Positions 1 through 6,345 of a DNA stretch of 13,693 nt are shown one piece after another; within the stretch, counting starts at the first letter, position 1, and every line of letters starts with the position of its first letter. The notes under the pieces are model-generated. The model had not been told where the DNA came from. It made no database searches and saw only the letters and a program-made list of their open reading frames with translations. Source of the DNA: JAKOQB01 sp036824465. Lineage in GTDB: Bacteria; Pseudomonadota; Gammaproteobacteria; Burkholderiales; Burkholderiaceae_F. The position numbers and the translations under genes are program-made. Where the stretch lies: positions 1 to 13,693 of the forward strand of contig DAITAC010000106.1 in the NCBI GenBank assembly GCA_036824465.1. The letters run 5' to 3'.

Positions 1-2
1 TT

Positions 3-158
3 GCACCGGACGAGATGGCGAGCGCCAAGGAGCGTTTCGGCTCTGCCTCGCTAAAGAGGTTGCTCGTCACCTCCGATCTGTTCGAGGTCATCGAGGAACC
101 CGACGGCGGCGGTCATTTGAGGACGGTATATCGGAAGAAGGCGACGCATCCGAGCTGA
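3..158 (+). CDS. 3' end of a gene; C-terminal OST-HTH/LOTUS-like segment (5' end outside window)
   Basis: An open frame runs in from the left edge and stops at TGA 156-158, giving the last 51 residues. The segment has a pattern of the type FGSASLKRLLVTSDLFEVIE, then a short charged turn and a final basic strand. That fits the end of an OST-HTH (LOTUS) winged-helix domain, often found at the C-terminus of NYN/LabA-type nuclease-like proteins in proteobacteria. The family assignment comes from this short motif only; the catalytic part is outside the window. A perfect 7-bp hairpin (171-187) lies 12 bases after the stop. The reading frame is fairly secure, the family name only moderately so. Confidence 0.55.
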   Translation, partial: APDEMASAKERFGSASLKRLLVTSDLFEVIEEPDGGGHLRTVYRKKATHPS

Positions 159-170
159 CCGCGGCGGGGG

Positions 171-187
171 CCCGACGCGTCGTCGGG
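171..187. repeat. Short perfect hairpin after the first stop codon
   Basis: Bases 171-177 are the exact reverse complement of 181-187, with a 3-base loop. No T-run follows, so it is not a classical intrinsic terminator. It could protect the mRNA end or assist termination of the upstream gene. Confidence 0.4.
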
Positions 188-287
188 GAATTGCCTGCAA
201 CCTAATCCGCGCCCCTCGGTCCGCTCAGGAGAGGGCTCCAGGCTCCTCGATTCCGCGATCTCCGCGTTGCGGGAGTCATGCAATGAA

Positions 288-323
288 AAAGACCCGCAGG
301 GCCTCTCGACTCGACGGGTCTTT
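288..323. terminator. Bidirectional rho-independent terminator candidate
   Basis: AAAGACCCG (288-296) pairs perfectly with CGGGTCTTT (315-323) around an 18-base loop. Read on the minus strand, the stem runs straight into five T residues, a good intrinsic terminator for the DUF3563 gene, although about 300 bases downstream of its stop. Read on the plus strand, the tail is TTTGATT, which is weaker but usable for the gene ending at 158. Confidence 0.65.
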
Positions 324-620
324 GATTCCGCTTTTCGCGGCGCGCAGCACGGATGCTGTGCATTTGGATGCTTCCGCGCCATCGCGTAGTCGGATCGATC
401 ACCCGGGTTCGGTGACAGCGTGCAAGGAAGCAACTGAATCGTATGCCTCGCCGAGGCGCGGGGCAAGAGAGAGCCGTAGGCAAGGGCGCAAAGCGCCTAC
501 GTTCTCTGTTCTGGGCCCCGAGCACCGCGAACCGGCTTCCGCACACTGAGACAGGTCCGGACACGCACTTCCGTTTCGGGGTCGCCAGGTGCGGCGCAGC
601 TACGGGGGCCGCGGGCGGGC
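324..620. other. Gene-free stretch with one inverted repeat
   Basis: Open frames exist here on both strands, but they are arginine- and serine-rich, have no family signature or convincing ribosome site, and overlap one another, as expected of GC-rich noncoding DNA. An interrupted inverted repeat spans about 469-516: CGTAGGC pairs with GCCTACG, flanked by AGAGA and TCTCT, with an alternative inner stem GGCGC/GCGCC. TGAGACAGGT occurs at 547-556 and again at 631-640, where the second copy overlaps the 3' end of the DUF3563 gene. Confidence 0.5.
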
Positions 621-929
621 TCAGGAATAGTGAGACAGGTTGCGGCGGCGTTGCAGCTCGAGAATGCGTCGTTCCAGATCCGCGATATCCGTGGCGTGTG
701 ACAGAAAAGCCTCGATCTCGCGTCGGCGCGCGCGGCCGGTGCTGGTCTCGTACCAGCTCGCCAGTTGGGGGAAGAACCCCCGCAGCGCTTCGCCCAGGCG
801 CTGGGACAGGGCGCCCCGGTCGTTCTTGACGGCCGCGTCGGATTCCTCGGTTTCAGGCTTCGAGTAGCTGAAAGCGCTTGGCGCGCCTAAATCTGCTCTA
901 CCAACAATTACCGATACCCAGTGCTGCAT
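621..929 (-). CDS. DUF3563-family protein with N-terminal extension
   Basis: This 102-residue reverse-strand protein ends with the pattern ASWYETS...RRREIEAFLSHATDIADLERR, characteristic of DUF3563, a small family of unknown function common in Burkholderiales. Members I recall are only about 50 residues. Here about 45 extra residues precede the domain, beginning MQHWVSVIVG and continuing through a charged linker. The ATG at 929 was chosen because a strong GGAGGT ribosome site lies at 934-939, four bases upstream; a longer in-frame start at 977 lacks comparable support. The domain is predicted to be helical and cytosolic. A plausible minus-strand -35 (TTGACT) lies at 1017-1012, but no good -10 follows at the usual distance. 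Function is unknown. Confidence 0.75.
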   Translation of the reverse strand: MQHWVSVIVGRADLGAPSAFSYSKPETEESDAAVKNDRGALSQRLGEALRGFFPQLASWYETSTGRARRREIEAFLSHATDIADLERRILELQRRRNLSHYS

Positions 930-1082
930 AACGACCTCCGTTGAGTCTCGTGCGAAGCAGGGATTGCTGCGTCGCACAAACGAATGATGGAGCCGAATGT
1001 CCGATAAATAAAGTCAAGTTTTAGACCGATATGCCCAACTTTGCCGACTGGGTGTCGCGGACCTATCTGACATGAACTGCAT
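930..1082. other. AT-richer intergenic region, probable promoter area for the DUF3563 gene
   Basis: Base composition drops relative to its surroundings, notably around 1001-1030. On the minus strand TTGACT (1017-1012) resembles a -35 box, but no acceptable -10 hexamer lies 16-18 bases downstream. The promoter call is therefore only suggestive. Confidence 0.3.
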
Positions 1083-1114
1083 CTAAAGCACTCTTTCGTT
1101 GGCTAAGTGCTCGC

Positions 1115-1348
1115 ATGGATACTGCCCGGGTTTCCCCCAAGCGCGATCGGTTCGTCGCCGAGTCCTTGGTCGACGGCAATGCGACCAGGGCGGTGCGTGC
1201 AGCCGGGTTCTCGGCAAGGACCGCTTACTCCGCCGGACCCCGGCTGTTGAAAGATGTCGGCGTGCAGGCCGCGATCGCGGAGCGGCGGGCTGAGATCGCC
1301 TGTGGGGATTCACGGACCCGATGGCGCCGTGGGAGTGCAGGAAATTGA
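1115..1348 (+). pseudogene. Truncated phage terminase small subunit (N-terminal fragment)
   Basis: Codons from ATG 1115 encode a stretch including SPKRDRFVAESLVDGNATRA, then an AAGFSARTAYSAGPRLL-type segment and VQAAIAERRAEIA. This is the N-terminal DNA-binding helix-turn-helix region of the Terminase_2 (TerS) family, which recognises phage DNA for packaging. Family members usually run about 150-180 residues; here homology stops near residue 63 (about base 1303), followed by an unrelated arginine-rich tail to TGA 1348. There is no obvious ribosome site, and no large terminase, portal or integrase gene is present. It is best read as a remnant of a deleted prophage. Identification of the fragment is fairly confident; expression is doubtful. 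Confidence 0.7.
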
Positions 1349-1489
1349 TGAGAGAGGGTGGGAGATGCCGGTAGTCGGCTGGCGGCCAGTTCGCCCTTGA
1401 CGCCTTCAGCGTCTTGTCGTTCAGATCAGGCAACGCAGGAGCGGGATATGGCGATCTATCTGATTCATTGCATCGGTGCTCAGGCGATG

Positions 1490-1518
1490 TGTGTGCCCGC
1501 GCATACAGCGGGCACACA
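1490..1518. repeat. Strong 11-bp hairpin
   Basis: Bases 1490-1500 pair perfectly with 1508-1518 around a 7-base loop. No T-tract follows on either strand. It lies about 40 bases downstream of the stop of the reverse-strand gene 1556-1843 and may mark that transcript's end. It could also be part of the scar next to the terminase fragment. Confidence 0.45.
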
Positions 1519-1555
1519 GGACTCTTGAAACCAACTTTTCTTGAAAGCTTGCGTG

Positions 1556-1843
1556 TCAGGCGGTGTTACGCAGCGGCTGAATGAACGGACGCAGTGCCAG
1601 TTCGATTGTGGGGTGCAATGTCAGCCGTGCTGCCGTCAGTTTCTGATCGATCGATTCGACCATCTCTCGCGCCTGGTCCAGTTGCACTTCAAGCGCGTGC
1701 AATTCGCCTCGATGCTCTGCGACGCGCGATTCGAGCGCAACAATAAGAGTAACAGCATGCTCGCGATCGTTCTGCAGCGAAGCAAACGCGCTCCGTTGAC
1801 TCGAGCGACGCAGCGATTCAATGGCGACTTGCACGCTTTTCAT
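1556..1843 (-). CDS. Unrecognised small coiled-coil protein
   Basis: This 95-residue reverse-strand protein begins MKSVQVAIESLRR. I do not recognise a family. From about residue 10 to 75 it shows alternating hydrophobic and charged residues (for example VAEHRGELHALEVQLDQARE), indicating a long helix or coiled coil. It has no signal peptide or membrane segment. A GGAAA-type weak ribosome site lies about nine bases upstream of ATG 1843. Codon use is mixed but compatible with a real gene. It lies next to a prophage remnant, so it may be a phage-derived leftover, but nothing in its sequence proves that. Confidence 0.5.
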   Translation of the reverse strand: MKSVQVAIESLRRSSQRSAFASLQNDREHAVTLIVALESRVAEHRGELHALEVQLDQAREMVESIDQKLTAARLTLHPTIELALRPFIQPLRNTA

Positions 1844-2188
1844 GACTCATTTCCACAATAAGCGGACGAGCCACACCCCCCGACGGGGCGTGCTCCCCGC
1901 AAAGGGTTGGTTGAATGCCGTCATGAAGACGGCAGAACGACAGTTACCCCGTCGTTCGAATTGATGCCTGCATGCCTCGCCGCCACCGTGAAGACAGGCC
2001 GGCGCTCCAGCTCGGGAACAACCTGCCTTCGCATGCGCCGGGACCGCCGTGCAGCGTGTTTGGCCGCCAAACGTCTGCCGGGGATGGATTCACTGGGAGG
2101 TCGGACCGGCGGTGATAGTCTTTCGCCTCGGCCGGAATCGCACACATCTCGCGGCCGCGATACGAACCCGTCCTCCGACTCGATCTCC
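1844..2188. other. Divergent intergenic region upstream of the ureohydrolase operon
   Basis: A 7-bp perfect hairpin occupies 1916-1934 (TGCCGTC/GACGGCA, 5-base loop), and a small CCCC/GGGG stem lies at 1878-1888. The ureohydrolase frame stays open back to a TTG at 1907. That upstream peptide is low-complexity and shows no family resemblance, so I treat it as untranslated. A weak promoter-like pair TTCACT...GATAGT is visible near 2089-2120 with a long (19-base) spacer. No regulator gene or clear operator is visible. Confidence 0.4.
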
Positions 2189-3244
2189 ATGGACAAGGAA
2201 CTGCTGGCGCGCTTGCGTTCGCGCTATGGCGAGGCGAAGGGTGGCGACATCTACGACGCGGATTTCGCGGCGACCGCCGCGCTGGCATTCGACAAGCCGG
2301 ATGCGCGGCGCTGGCCCTTTGCCGGTGTCGCGACACTGCTGGGCGCACCGTACGCGCCGGACTTCCTGGGCGGCGCCGAGAACGCGCTGGACGTGGCGCT
2401 GCTTGGCGTACCGATGGACCTTGGCGTGACCAACCGCAGCGGTGCGCGCTTCGGGCCGCGTGCCGTGCGCGCGGTCGAGCGCATCGGACCGTACGAACAC
2501 GCCCTGCGGATTGCGCCGATGCGCCATCTGCGCTGCGCCGACATCGGCGATGTGCCAATGTCGAGCCGTTTCGACCTCGCAAAATGCCACGCCGATATCG
2601 AAGCGTATTTCGCTCAACTGCGCGCACGATCGATCATTCCGCTTGCTGTCGGCGGCGATCACTCGGTCACATTGCCGATACTGGGGGCGCTGGGTCGCGA
2701 CCGTCCGCTGGGCCTTTTGCACATCGACGCGCATTGCGATACGGCCGGCGAGTTCGAGGGCGCGAAGTTCCATCACGGCGGGCCGTTTCGCCAGGCGGTG
2801 CTTGACGGCGTGCTCGACCCGCAGCGCACGATCCAGATCGGCATCCGGGGTGGGGCCGAATACCTGTGGGAGTTCTCGTACGAAAGCGGCATGACCGTGC
2901 TGCATGTCGAGGATGTAGAAAAGATGGGGATCGACGCCGTGATTGCGCGCGCGCGCGAGGTGATCGGCAGCGGGCCGATGTATGTGAGTTTCGACGTCGA
3001 TGGCATCGATCCGGCATTCGCGCCCGGGACCGGTACGCCGGAGATCGGCGGGTTGACCCCGAGAGAAGCGCTGGCCATCGTGCGCGGGATGGCGGGACTT
3101 GAGATCGTCGGGGGCGATGTGGTCGAAGTGGCACCTCAGTACGACGCCAACACCAACACAGCGCACCTGGGGGCGCAGATGCTCTTCGAGGAACTGTGCC
3201 TGGTTGCGTTCAACGCGCGCGAGCGCGGCGGGAGCGCACGATGA
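2189..3244 (+). CDS. Ureohydrolase (agmatinase/guanidino-acid hydrolase family)
   Basis: This 351-residue metalloenzyme hydrolyses a guanidino group to urea and an amine. The binuclear Mn signatures are complete: GGDHS at 155-159, DAHCD at 180-184 and SFDVDGIDP at 267-275. PMDLGVTNRSGARFGPRAVR-like residues precede them, as in the agmatinase branch. The arginase-type loop after DAHxD, with its asparagine and serine ligands for the substrate alpha-carboxylate, is absent; here the loop reads AGEFEGAKFHHGGPFRQA. True arginase is therefore unlikely; agmatine, 4-guanidinobutyrate, 3-guanidinopropionate or another guanidino acid is possible. ATG 2189 was chosen because family-like sequence begins there; the ribosome site is weak. 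The stop overlaps the next gene's ATG (ATGA), indicating translational coupling with the lyase and transporter genes. Confidence 0.9.
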   Translation: MDKELLARLRSRYGEAKGGDIYDADFAATAALAFDKPDARRWPFAGVATLLGAPYAPDFLGGAENALDVALLGVPMDLGVTNRSGARFGPRAVRAVERIGPYEHALRIAPMRHLRCADIGDVPMSSRFDLAKCHADIEAYFAQLRARSIIPLAVGGDHSVTLPILGALGRDRPLGLLHIDAHCDTAGEFEGAKFHHGGPFRQAVLDGVLDPQRTIQIGIRGGAEYLWEFSYESGMTVLHVEDVEKMGIDAVIARAREVIGSGPMYVSFDVDGIDPAFAPGTGTPEIGGLTPREALAIVRGMAGLEIVGGDVVEVAPQYDANTNTAHLGAQMLFEELCLVAFNARERGGSAR

Positions 3245-4677
3245 GCGAGTCGCTCCTGTGGGGCGCGCGGTTTCGCGCCGCGCCTCATGCGGACCTGATG
3301 GCGCTGTCGCGCGCCGACCCACGCTATTTCCGTCTCGCCAAGGTCGACCTGCTGTCCTCCCAGGCACACGCTCGCGAACTGCAGCGCGCCGGCGTGCTGA
3401 CGGCGCAGGAGTGCGAAACCCTGATCGCCGCGCTGTCGCAACTGCGCACCGAGCATGCGGCCGGCAGCCTGCAACCCGTGCCAGGCGACGAAGACGTCCA
3501 CACGTTCATCGAGCGCGTGCTGACCGAACGGCTGGGTGCACTGGGCGGCAAACTGCGCGCCGGTCGCTCGCGCAACGACCAGGCTGCAAATGATCTTCGC
3601 CTGTATCTGCTGGGCGAAGCGCGCACCCTCGCGTCGCGCACGCTCAGCATGATCGACGCTCTGCTGGCGCAGGCCCAGGCCAACCAGGACACGCTGGCGC
3701 CAGGACTCACTCACCTGCAACCGGCGCAGCCGATCACCTTTGCGCATCAATTACTCGCCCATGCGCAGGCGCTGGCGCGCGATCTTTCGCGACTGGTCGA
3801 CTGGGACCGGCGCAGCCGCGTCTCACCGCTTGGCGCCGCGGCGCTCGCGGGCTCGGCCATCGCGGTGCAGCCGGAAGTCGCTGCGCGTGAGCTGGGCTAT
3901 GACAACGCGGCGGAGAACTCGATCGACGCGGTGGCGAGCCGTGATCACGTCGCAGAGTTCCTGTTCGTCTGCGCAATGCTCGGTGTCGACCTGGCCCGGC
4001 TGGCGGAAGAAATCGTGCTGTGGTCGTCGCGGCAGTTCGGCTGGATCGAGCTGGACGATGCGTTCGCCACCGGCAGTTCGATCATGCCGCAGAAGAAGAA
4101 CCCGGACATCGCCGAGCTCACGCGCGGCCGCAGCGCCCGGCTGATCAGCGATCTGAACGGCCTGCTGGTGATGCTCAAGGGCCTGCCGTTCGCCTACAAC
4201 CGCGACCTGAGCGAAGACAAGCACTTCGCGTTCGATGCCATCGATTCGCTCGCCGTCGTGCTGCCCGCCATGGCGGGTCTGGTGCGGACGATGCACGTGA
4301 AGTCCGACGTGGTGATGCGCGACAGCACACAGAGCTACACGCTCGCGACGGAAGTGGCCGACTGGTTGGCGCGCCGCGGCGTGCCGTTTGCCCGCGCGCA
4401 CGAGATCACCGGCGCACTGGTGCGGCATTGCGAAGACCGTGGCATCGGCTTCGAGGCGCTGACGGACGAGGATCTGCGCGCGGTCGATCCGCAGCTTTCC
4501 AGCGAGGTGCTGGCGGTATTGACGCCGCAGGCTGCGGTCGCCGCGCGCTGCGGATACAACGGAACGGCCCCGGCAGCGGTGCAGGCGCAGCTCGAGCGGT
4601 TGCGCAAGCGCCTGCAGAACTACAGCGCGTGGGCGGCGGCTGACCCGCTCGCGCCGATCGCAGAGCCACATCGATGA
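3241..4677 (+). CDS. ArgH-like lyase (argininosuccinate lyase family, altered substrate pocket)
   Basis: This 478-residue protein belongs to the fumarase/aspartase superfamily and aligns along its length with argininosuccinate lyase. Conserved signatures are LWGARF at the N-terminus, AGRSRNDQ, LTHLQPAQP (catalytic His region) and GSSIMPQKKNPD (catalytic Ser loop). Such enzymes release fumarate from a substituted aspartate. Aligned without gaps to E. coli ArgH as I remember it, the N-terminal S-x-x-x-D element of the 20s loop is replaced by Ala25 and Tyr29. The QEDK segment reads SEDK, and LHTGRS reads LRAGRS. In the duck delta-crystallin and human enzymes, the changed Ser, Asp and Gln contact the arginine half of the substrate. 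I infer a paralog acting on another N-succinyl-type amine or guanidine. It overlaps both neighbours by four bases. Ordinary ArgH activity is not excluded. Confidence 0.88.
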   Translation: MSESLLWGARFRAAPHADLMALSRADPRYFRLAKVDLLSSQAHARELQRAGVLTAQECETLIAALSQLRTEHAAGSLQPVPGDEDVHTFIERVLTERLGALGGKLRAGRSRNDQAANDLRLYLLGEARTLASRTLSMIDALLAQAQANQDTLAPGLTHLQPAQPITFAHQLLAHAQALARDLSRLVDWDRRSRVSPLGAAALAGSAIAVQPEVAARELGYDNAAENSIDAVASRDHVAEFLFVCAMLGVDLARLAEEIVLWSSRQFGWIELDDAFATGSSIMPQKKNPDIAELTRGRSARLISDLNGLLVMLKGLPFAYNRDLSEDKHFAFDAIDSLAVVLPAMAGLVRTMHVKSDVVMRDSTQSYTLATEVADWLARRGVPFARAHEITGALVRHCEDRGIGFEALTDEDLRAVDPQLSSEVLAVLTPQAAVAARCGYNGTAPAAVQAQLERLRKRLQNYSAWAAADPLAPIAEPHR

Positions 4678-5561
4678 ACGTGCCGGCCACGCCGATCGAC
4701 GAATCGGTGGCAGACCTGCGCGTCGTTCCGCGCCGCTACTTCGGCCGCTGGCTGGCGGCGGCCGTGCTGCTGCTGATCGCCGCCTTCATCGTGCAGGCAT
4801 TTGCCAAGGGGCAGATCGAGTGGAAGGTGGTCGGCCAGTTCATGACCGCCCAGGCGATCCTGGCGGGGCTCGCGAACACCGTCGTGATGACCTTTTGCGC
4901 GATGGCGCTTGGCATCGTCCTCGGTGTGACGTTCGCCGTCATGTACATGTCGCCCAACCCGGTACTGAAGGGCGCGGCCTGGTTCTATATCTGGTTCTTC
5001 CGTGGCACGCCGCTGCTGCTGCAATTGCTACTCTGGTTCAATCTGGCGCTGGTGTTTCCCAGGCTCGGTATCCCGGGAGTGCTCGACATGCGCACCGTCG
5101 ACCTGATCACGCCCTTTGTCGCCACTCTGCTGGGGCTCGGCATCAACCAGGGCGCCTATACCGCCGAGGTCGTGCGTGGCGGCATCCTGTCGGTCGACAT
5201 GGGCCAGGTGGAGGCGGCCAAGTCGATCGGCATGACGCGCCTGACCACGCTGCGACGAATCGTATTGCCACAGGCCATGCGTGTGATCATCCCGCCGGTG
5301 GGCAACGAGTTCATCAGCATGGTGAAGCTCACCTCGATCGCCAGCGTGATCCAGTTTTCCGAGGTTCTGCGTGCGGCGCAGACCGTGTACTACGCCAATG
5401 CCAAGGTGATCGAGTTGCTGATCGTCGCCGCCGTGTGGTATCTGCTGGTGGTGACGCTGCTGTCGATCGGGCAGTACTTTCTTGAGCGACGTTTCGCTCG
5501 CGGCAGCGTGGCGCGTGTTGTCGACGATCGAGCCGGCGTGCAGAACGAGCGTGGCGCATGA
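4674..5561 (+). CDS. Polar amino acid-type ABC transporter permease (HisM/GlnP family)
   Basis: This 295-residue inner-membrane protein starts with a cytoplasmic tail and a first helix at about residues 27-44, followed by the family permease core. The cytoplasmic EAA loop that docks the ATPase is textbook: E180-A-A, G186, then I196, L198 and P199 at canonical spacing. The FFRGTPLLLQLLLWF stretch is typical of amino acid permeases of this type. Only one permease is encoded, so it probably forms a homodimer. It begins within the lyase stop (ATGA) and overlaps the ATPase start, so the three genes are translationally coupled. The uptake substrate is inferred from the neighbouring enzymes to be a guanidino or succinylated compound. 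Confidence 0.93.
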   Translation: MNVPATPIDESVADLRVVPRRYFGRWLAAAVLLLIAAFIVQAFAKGQIEWKVVGQFMTAQAILAGLANTVVMTFCAMALGIVLGVTFAVMYMSPNPVLKGAAWFYIWFFRGTPLLLQLLLWFNLALVFPRLGIPGVLDMRTVDLITPFVATLLGLGINQGAYTAEVVRGGILSVDMGQVEAAKSIGMTRLTTLRRIVLPQAMRVIIPPVGNEFISMVKLTSIASVIQFSEVLRAAQTVYYANAKVIELLIVAAVWYLLVVTLLSIGQYFLERRFARGSVARVVDDRAGVQNERGA

Positions 5562-6316
5562 TGATCGCTGCGCGTCAGGTGCACAAATCCTTCGGCGCAT
5601 TGAAAGCGCTCGATGGGGTCGATCTGACCGTCGAACGTGGCCAGGTGCTGTGCATCATCGGTCCGTCCGGCTCAGGCAAGAGCACCCTGCTACGCTGCAT
5701 CAACCAGCTCGAACGGGCGGACCGCGGCGCGATCTGGGTCGATGGTCAACTGGCGGGATACCGTCGCGTCGGCAACGCCCTGCACGAACTCGACGATGCC
5801 GACATTTCGCGCCAGCGCCTTGCCAGCGGCATGGTGTTCCAGCGCTTCAATCTGTTTGCACATCTGACTGCGCTCGGCAATGTGATCGAGGGTCCGATCG
5901 CCGTGCTGAAGCGCGACCGGGCGCAGGTGAGGAGCGAAGCGGAGGCGCTGCTGGTGCGAGTCGGACTCGCCGACAAGCGCGATGCCTATCCGCGTGAACT
6001 GTCCGGCGGCCAGCAACAGCGTGTGGCCATCGCGCGCGCGCTGGCGATGCAACCGAAGGTGATGCTGTTCGACGAACCCACGTCGGCGCTCGATCCGGAA
6101 CTGGTGGGCGAAGTGCTGGCCGTGATGCGCGATCTGGCTCGTTCCGGCATGACGATGATCGTGGTCACGCATGAACTGGGTTTCGCGCGCGAAGTGGCGG
6201 ACCATGTCGTCTTTATGGATCGTGGCCGCATCGTCGAAGCCGGTTCGCCGGCACAGGTTCTTCAGCAGCCGCGGCATGCACGGACGCGCGAGTTTGTGGC
6301 TGCGGTACTCAAGTAG
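5558..6316 (+). CDS. Polar amino acid-type ABC transporter ATP-binding protein (GlnQ/HisP family)
   Basis: This 252-residue ATPase energises the permease encoded just upstream. Walker A is GPSGSGKST (35-43), the Q-loop lies in GMVFQRFNLF, the signature is LSGGQQQR (148-155), Walker B is VMLFDE (168-173), and the switch histidine is H205 in VTHEL. The FQRFNLFAHLTALGNV region is typical of amino acid importers. Two adjacent ATGs (5558 and 5561) could start translation; the first overlaps the permease stop by four bases. All ATPase motifs are intact. Only 29 bases separate it from the binding-protein gene. Confidence 0.95.
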   Translation: MMIAARQVHKSFGALKALDGVDLTVERGQVLCIIGPSGSGKSTLLRCINQLERADRGAIWVDGQLAGYRRVGNALHELDDADISRQRLASGMVFQRFNLFAHLTALGNVIEGPIAVLKRDRAQVRSEAEALLVRVGLADKRDAYPRELSGGQQQRVAIARALAMQPKVMLFDEPTSALDPELVGEVLAVMRDLARSGMTMIVVTHELGFAREVADHVVFMDRGRIVEAGSPAQVLQQPRHARTREFVAAVLK

Positions 6317-6345
6317 CGTTCCATTGTTAACTGCCAGGAGGAGTC

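Noticed and set aside
202..564. Overlapping open frames on both strands between the first gene and the DUF3563 gene
   Set aside because: They have no ribosome sites, unlikely composition and mutual overlap; the region holds a terminator instead.
547..640. Direct repeat TGAGACAGGT at 547-556 and 631-640, considered as insertion-sequence ends or att sites
   Set aside because: It is only 10 bases, in direct rather than inverted orientation, has no transposase or integrase nearby, and one copy overlaps a gene end.
1083..1517. 144-codon reverse-strand frame over the terminase fragment, considered as a transposase relic
   Set aside because: I could not match it to any transposase family. Part of it is the shadow of the TerS frame, and no terminal inverted repeats were found.
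1907..2188. N-terminal extension of the ureohydrolase from TTG 1907
   Set aside because: The added 94 residues are Arg/Ser-rich without family resemblance; homologous sequence begins at ATG 2189.
2189..3244. Calling the ureohydrolase an arginase and the operon an arginine-degradation route
   Set aside because: The arginase substrate-carboxylate loop is missing, and the partner lyase has an altered arginine pocket.
2090..3367. 425-codon reverse-strand open frame opposite the ureohydrolase
   Set aside because: It lies antisense to a gene with complete metal-binding motifs, has no family signature, and is His/Arg-rich, typical of GC-rich shadow frames.
3823..4671. 282-codon reverse-strand open frame opposite the ArgH-like lyase
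   Set aside because: It is a shadow of a well-supported gene with no recognisable domain or ribosome site.
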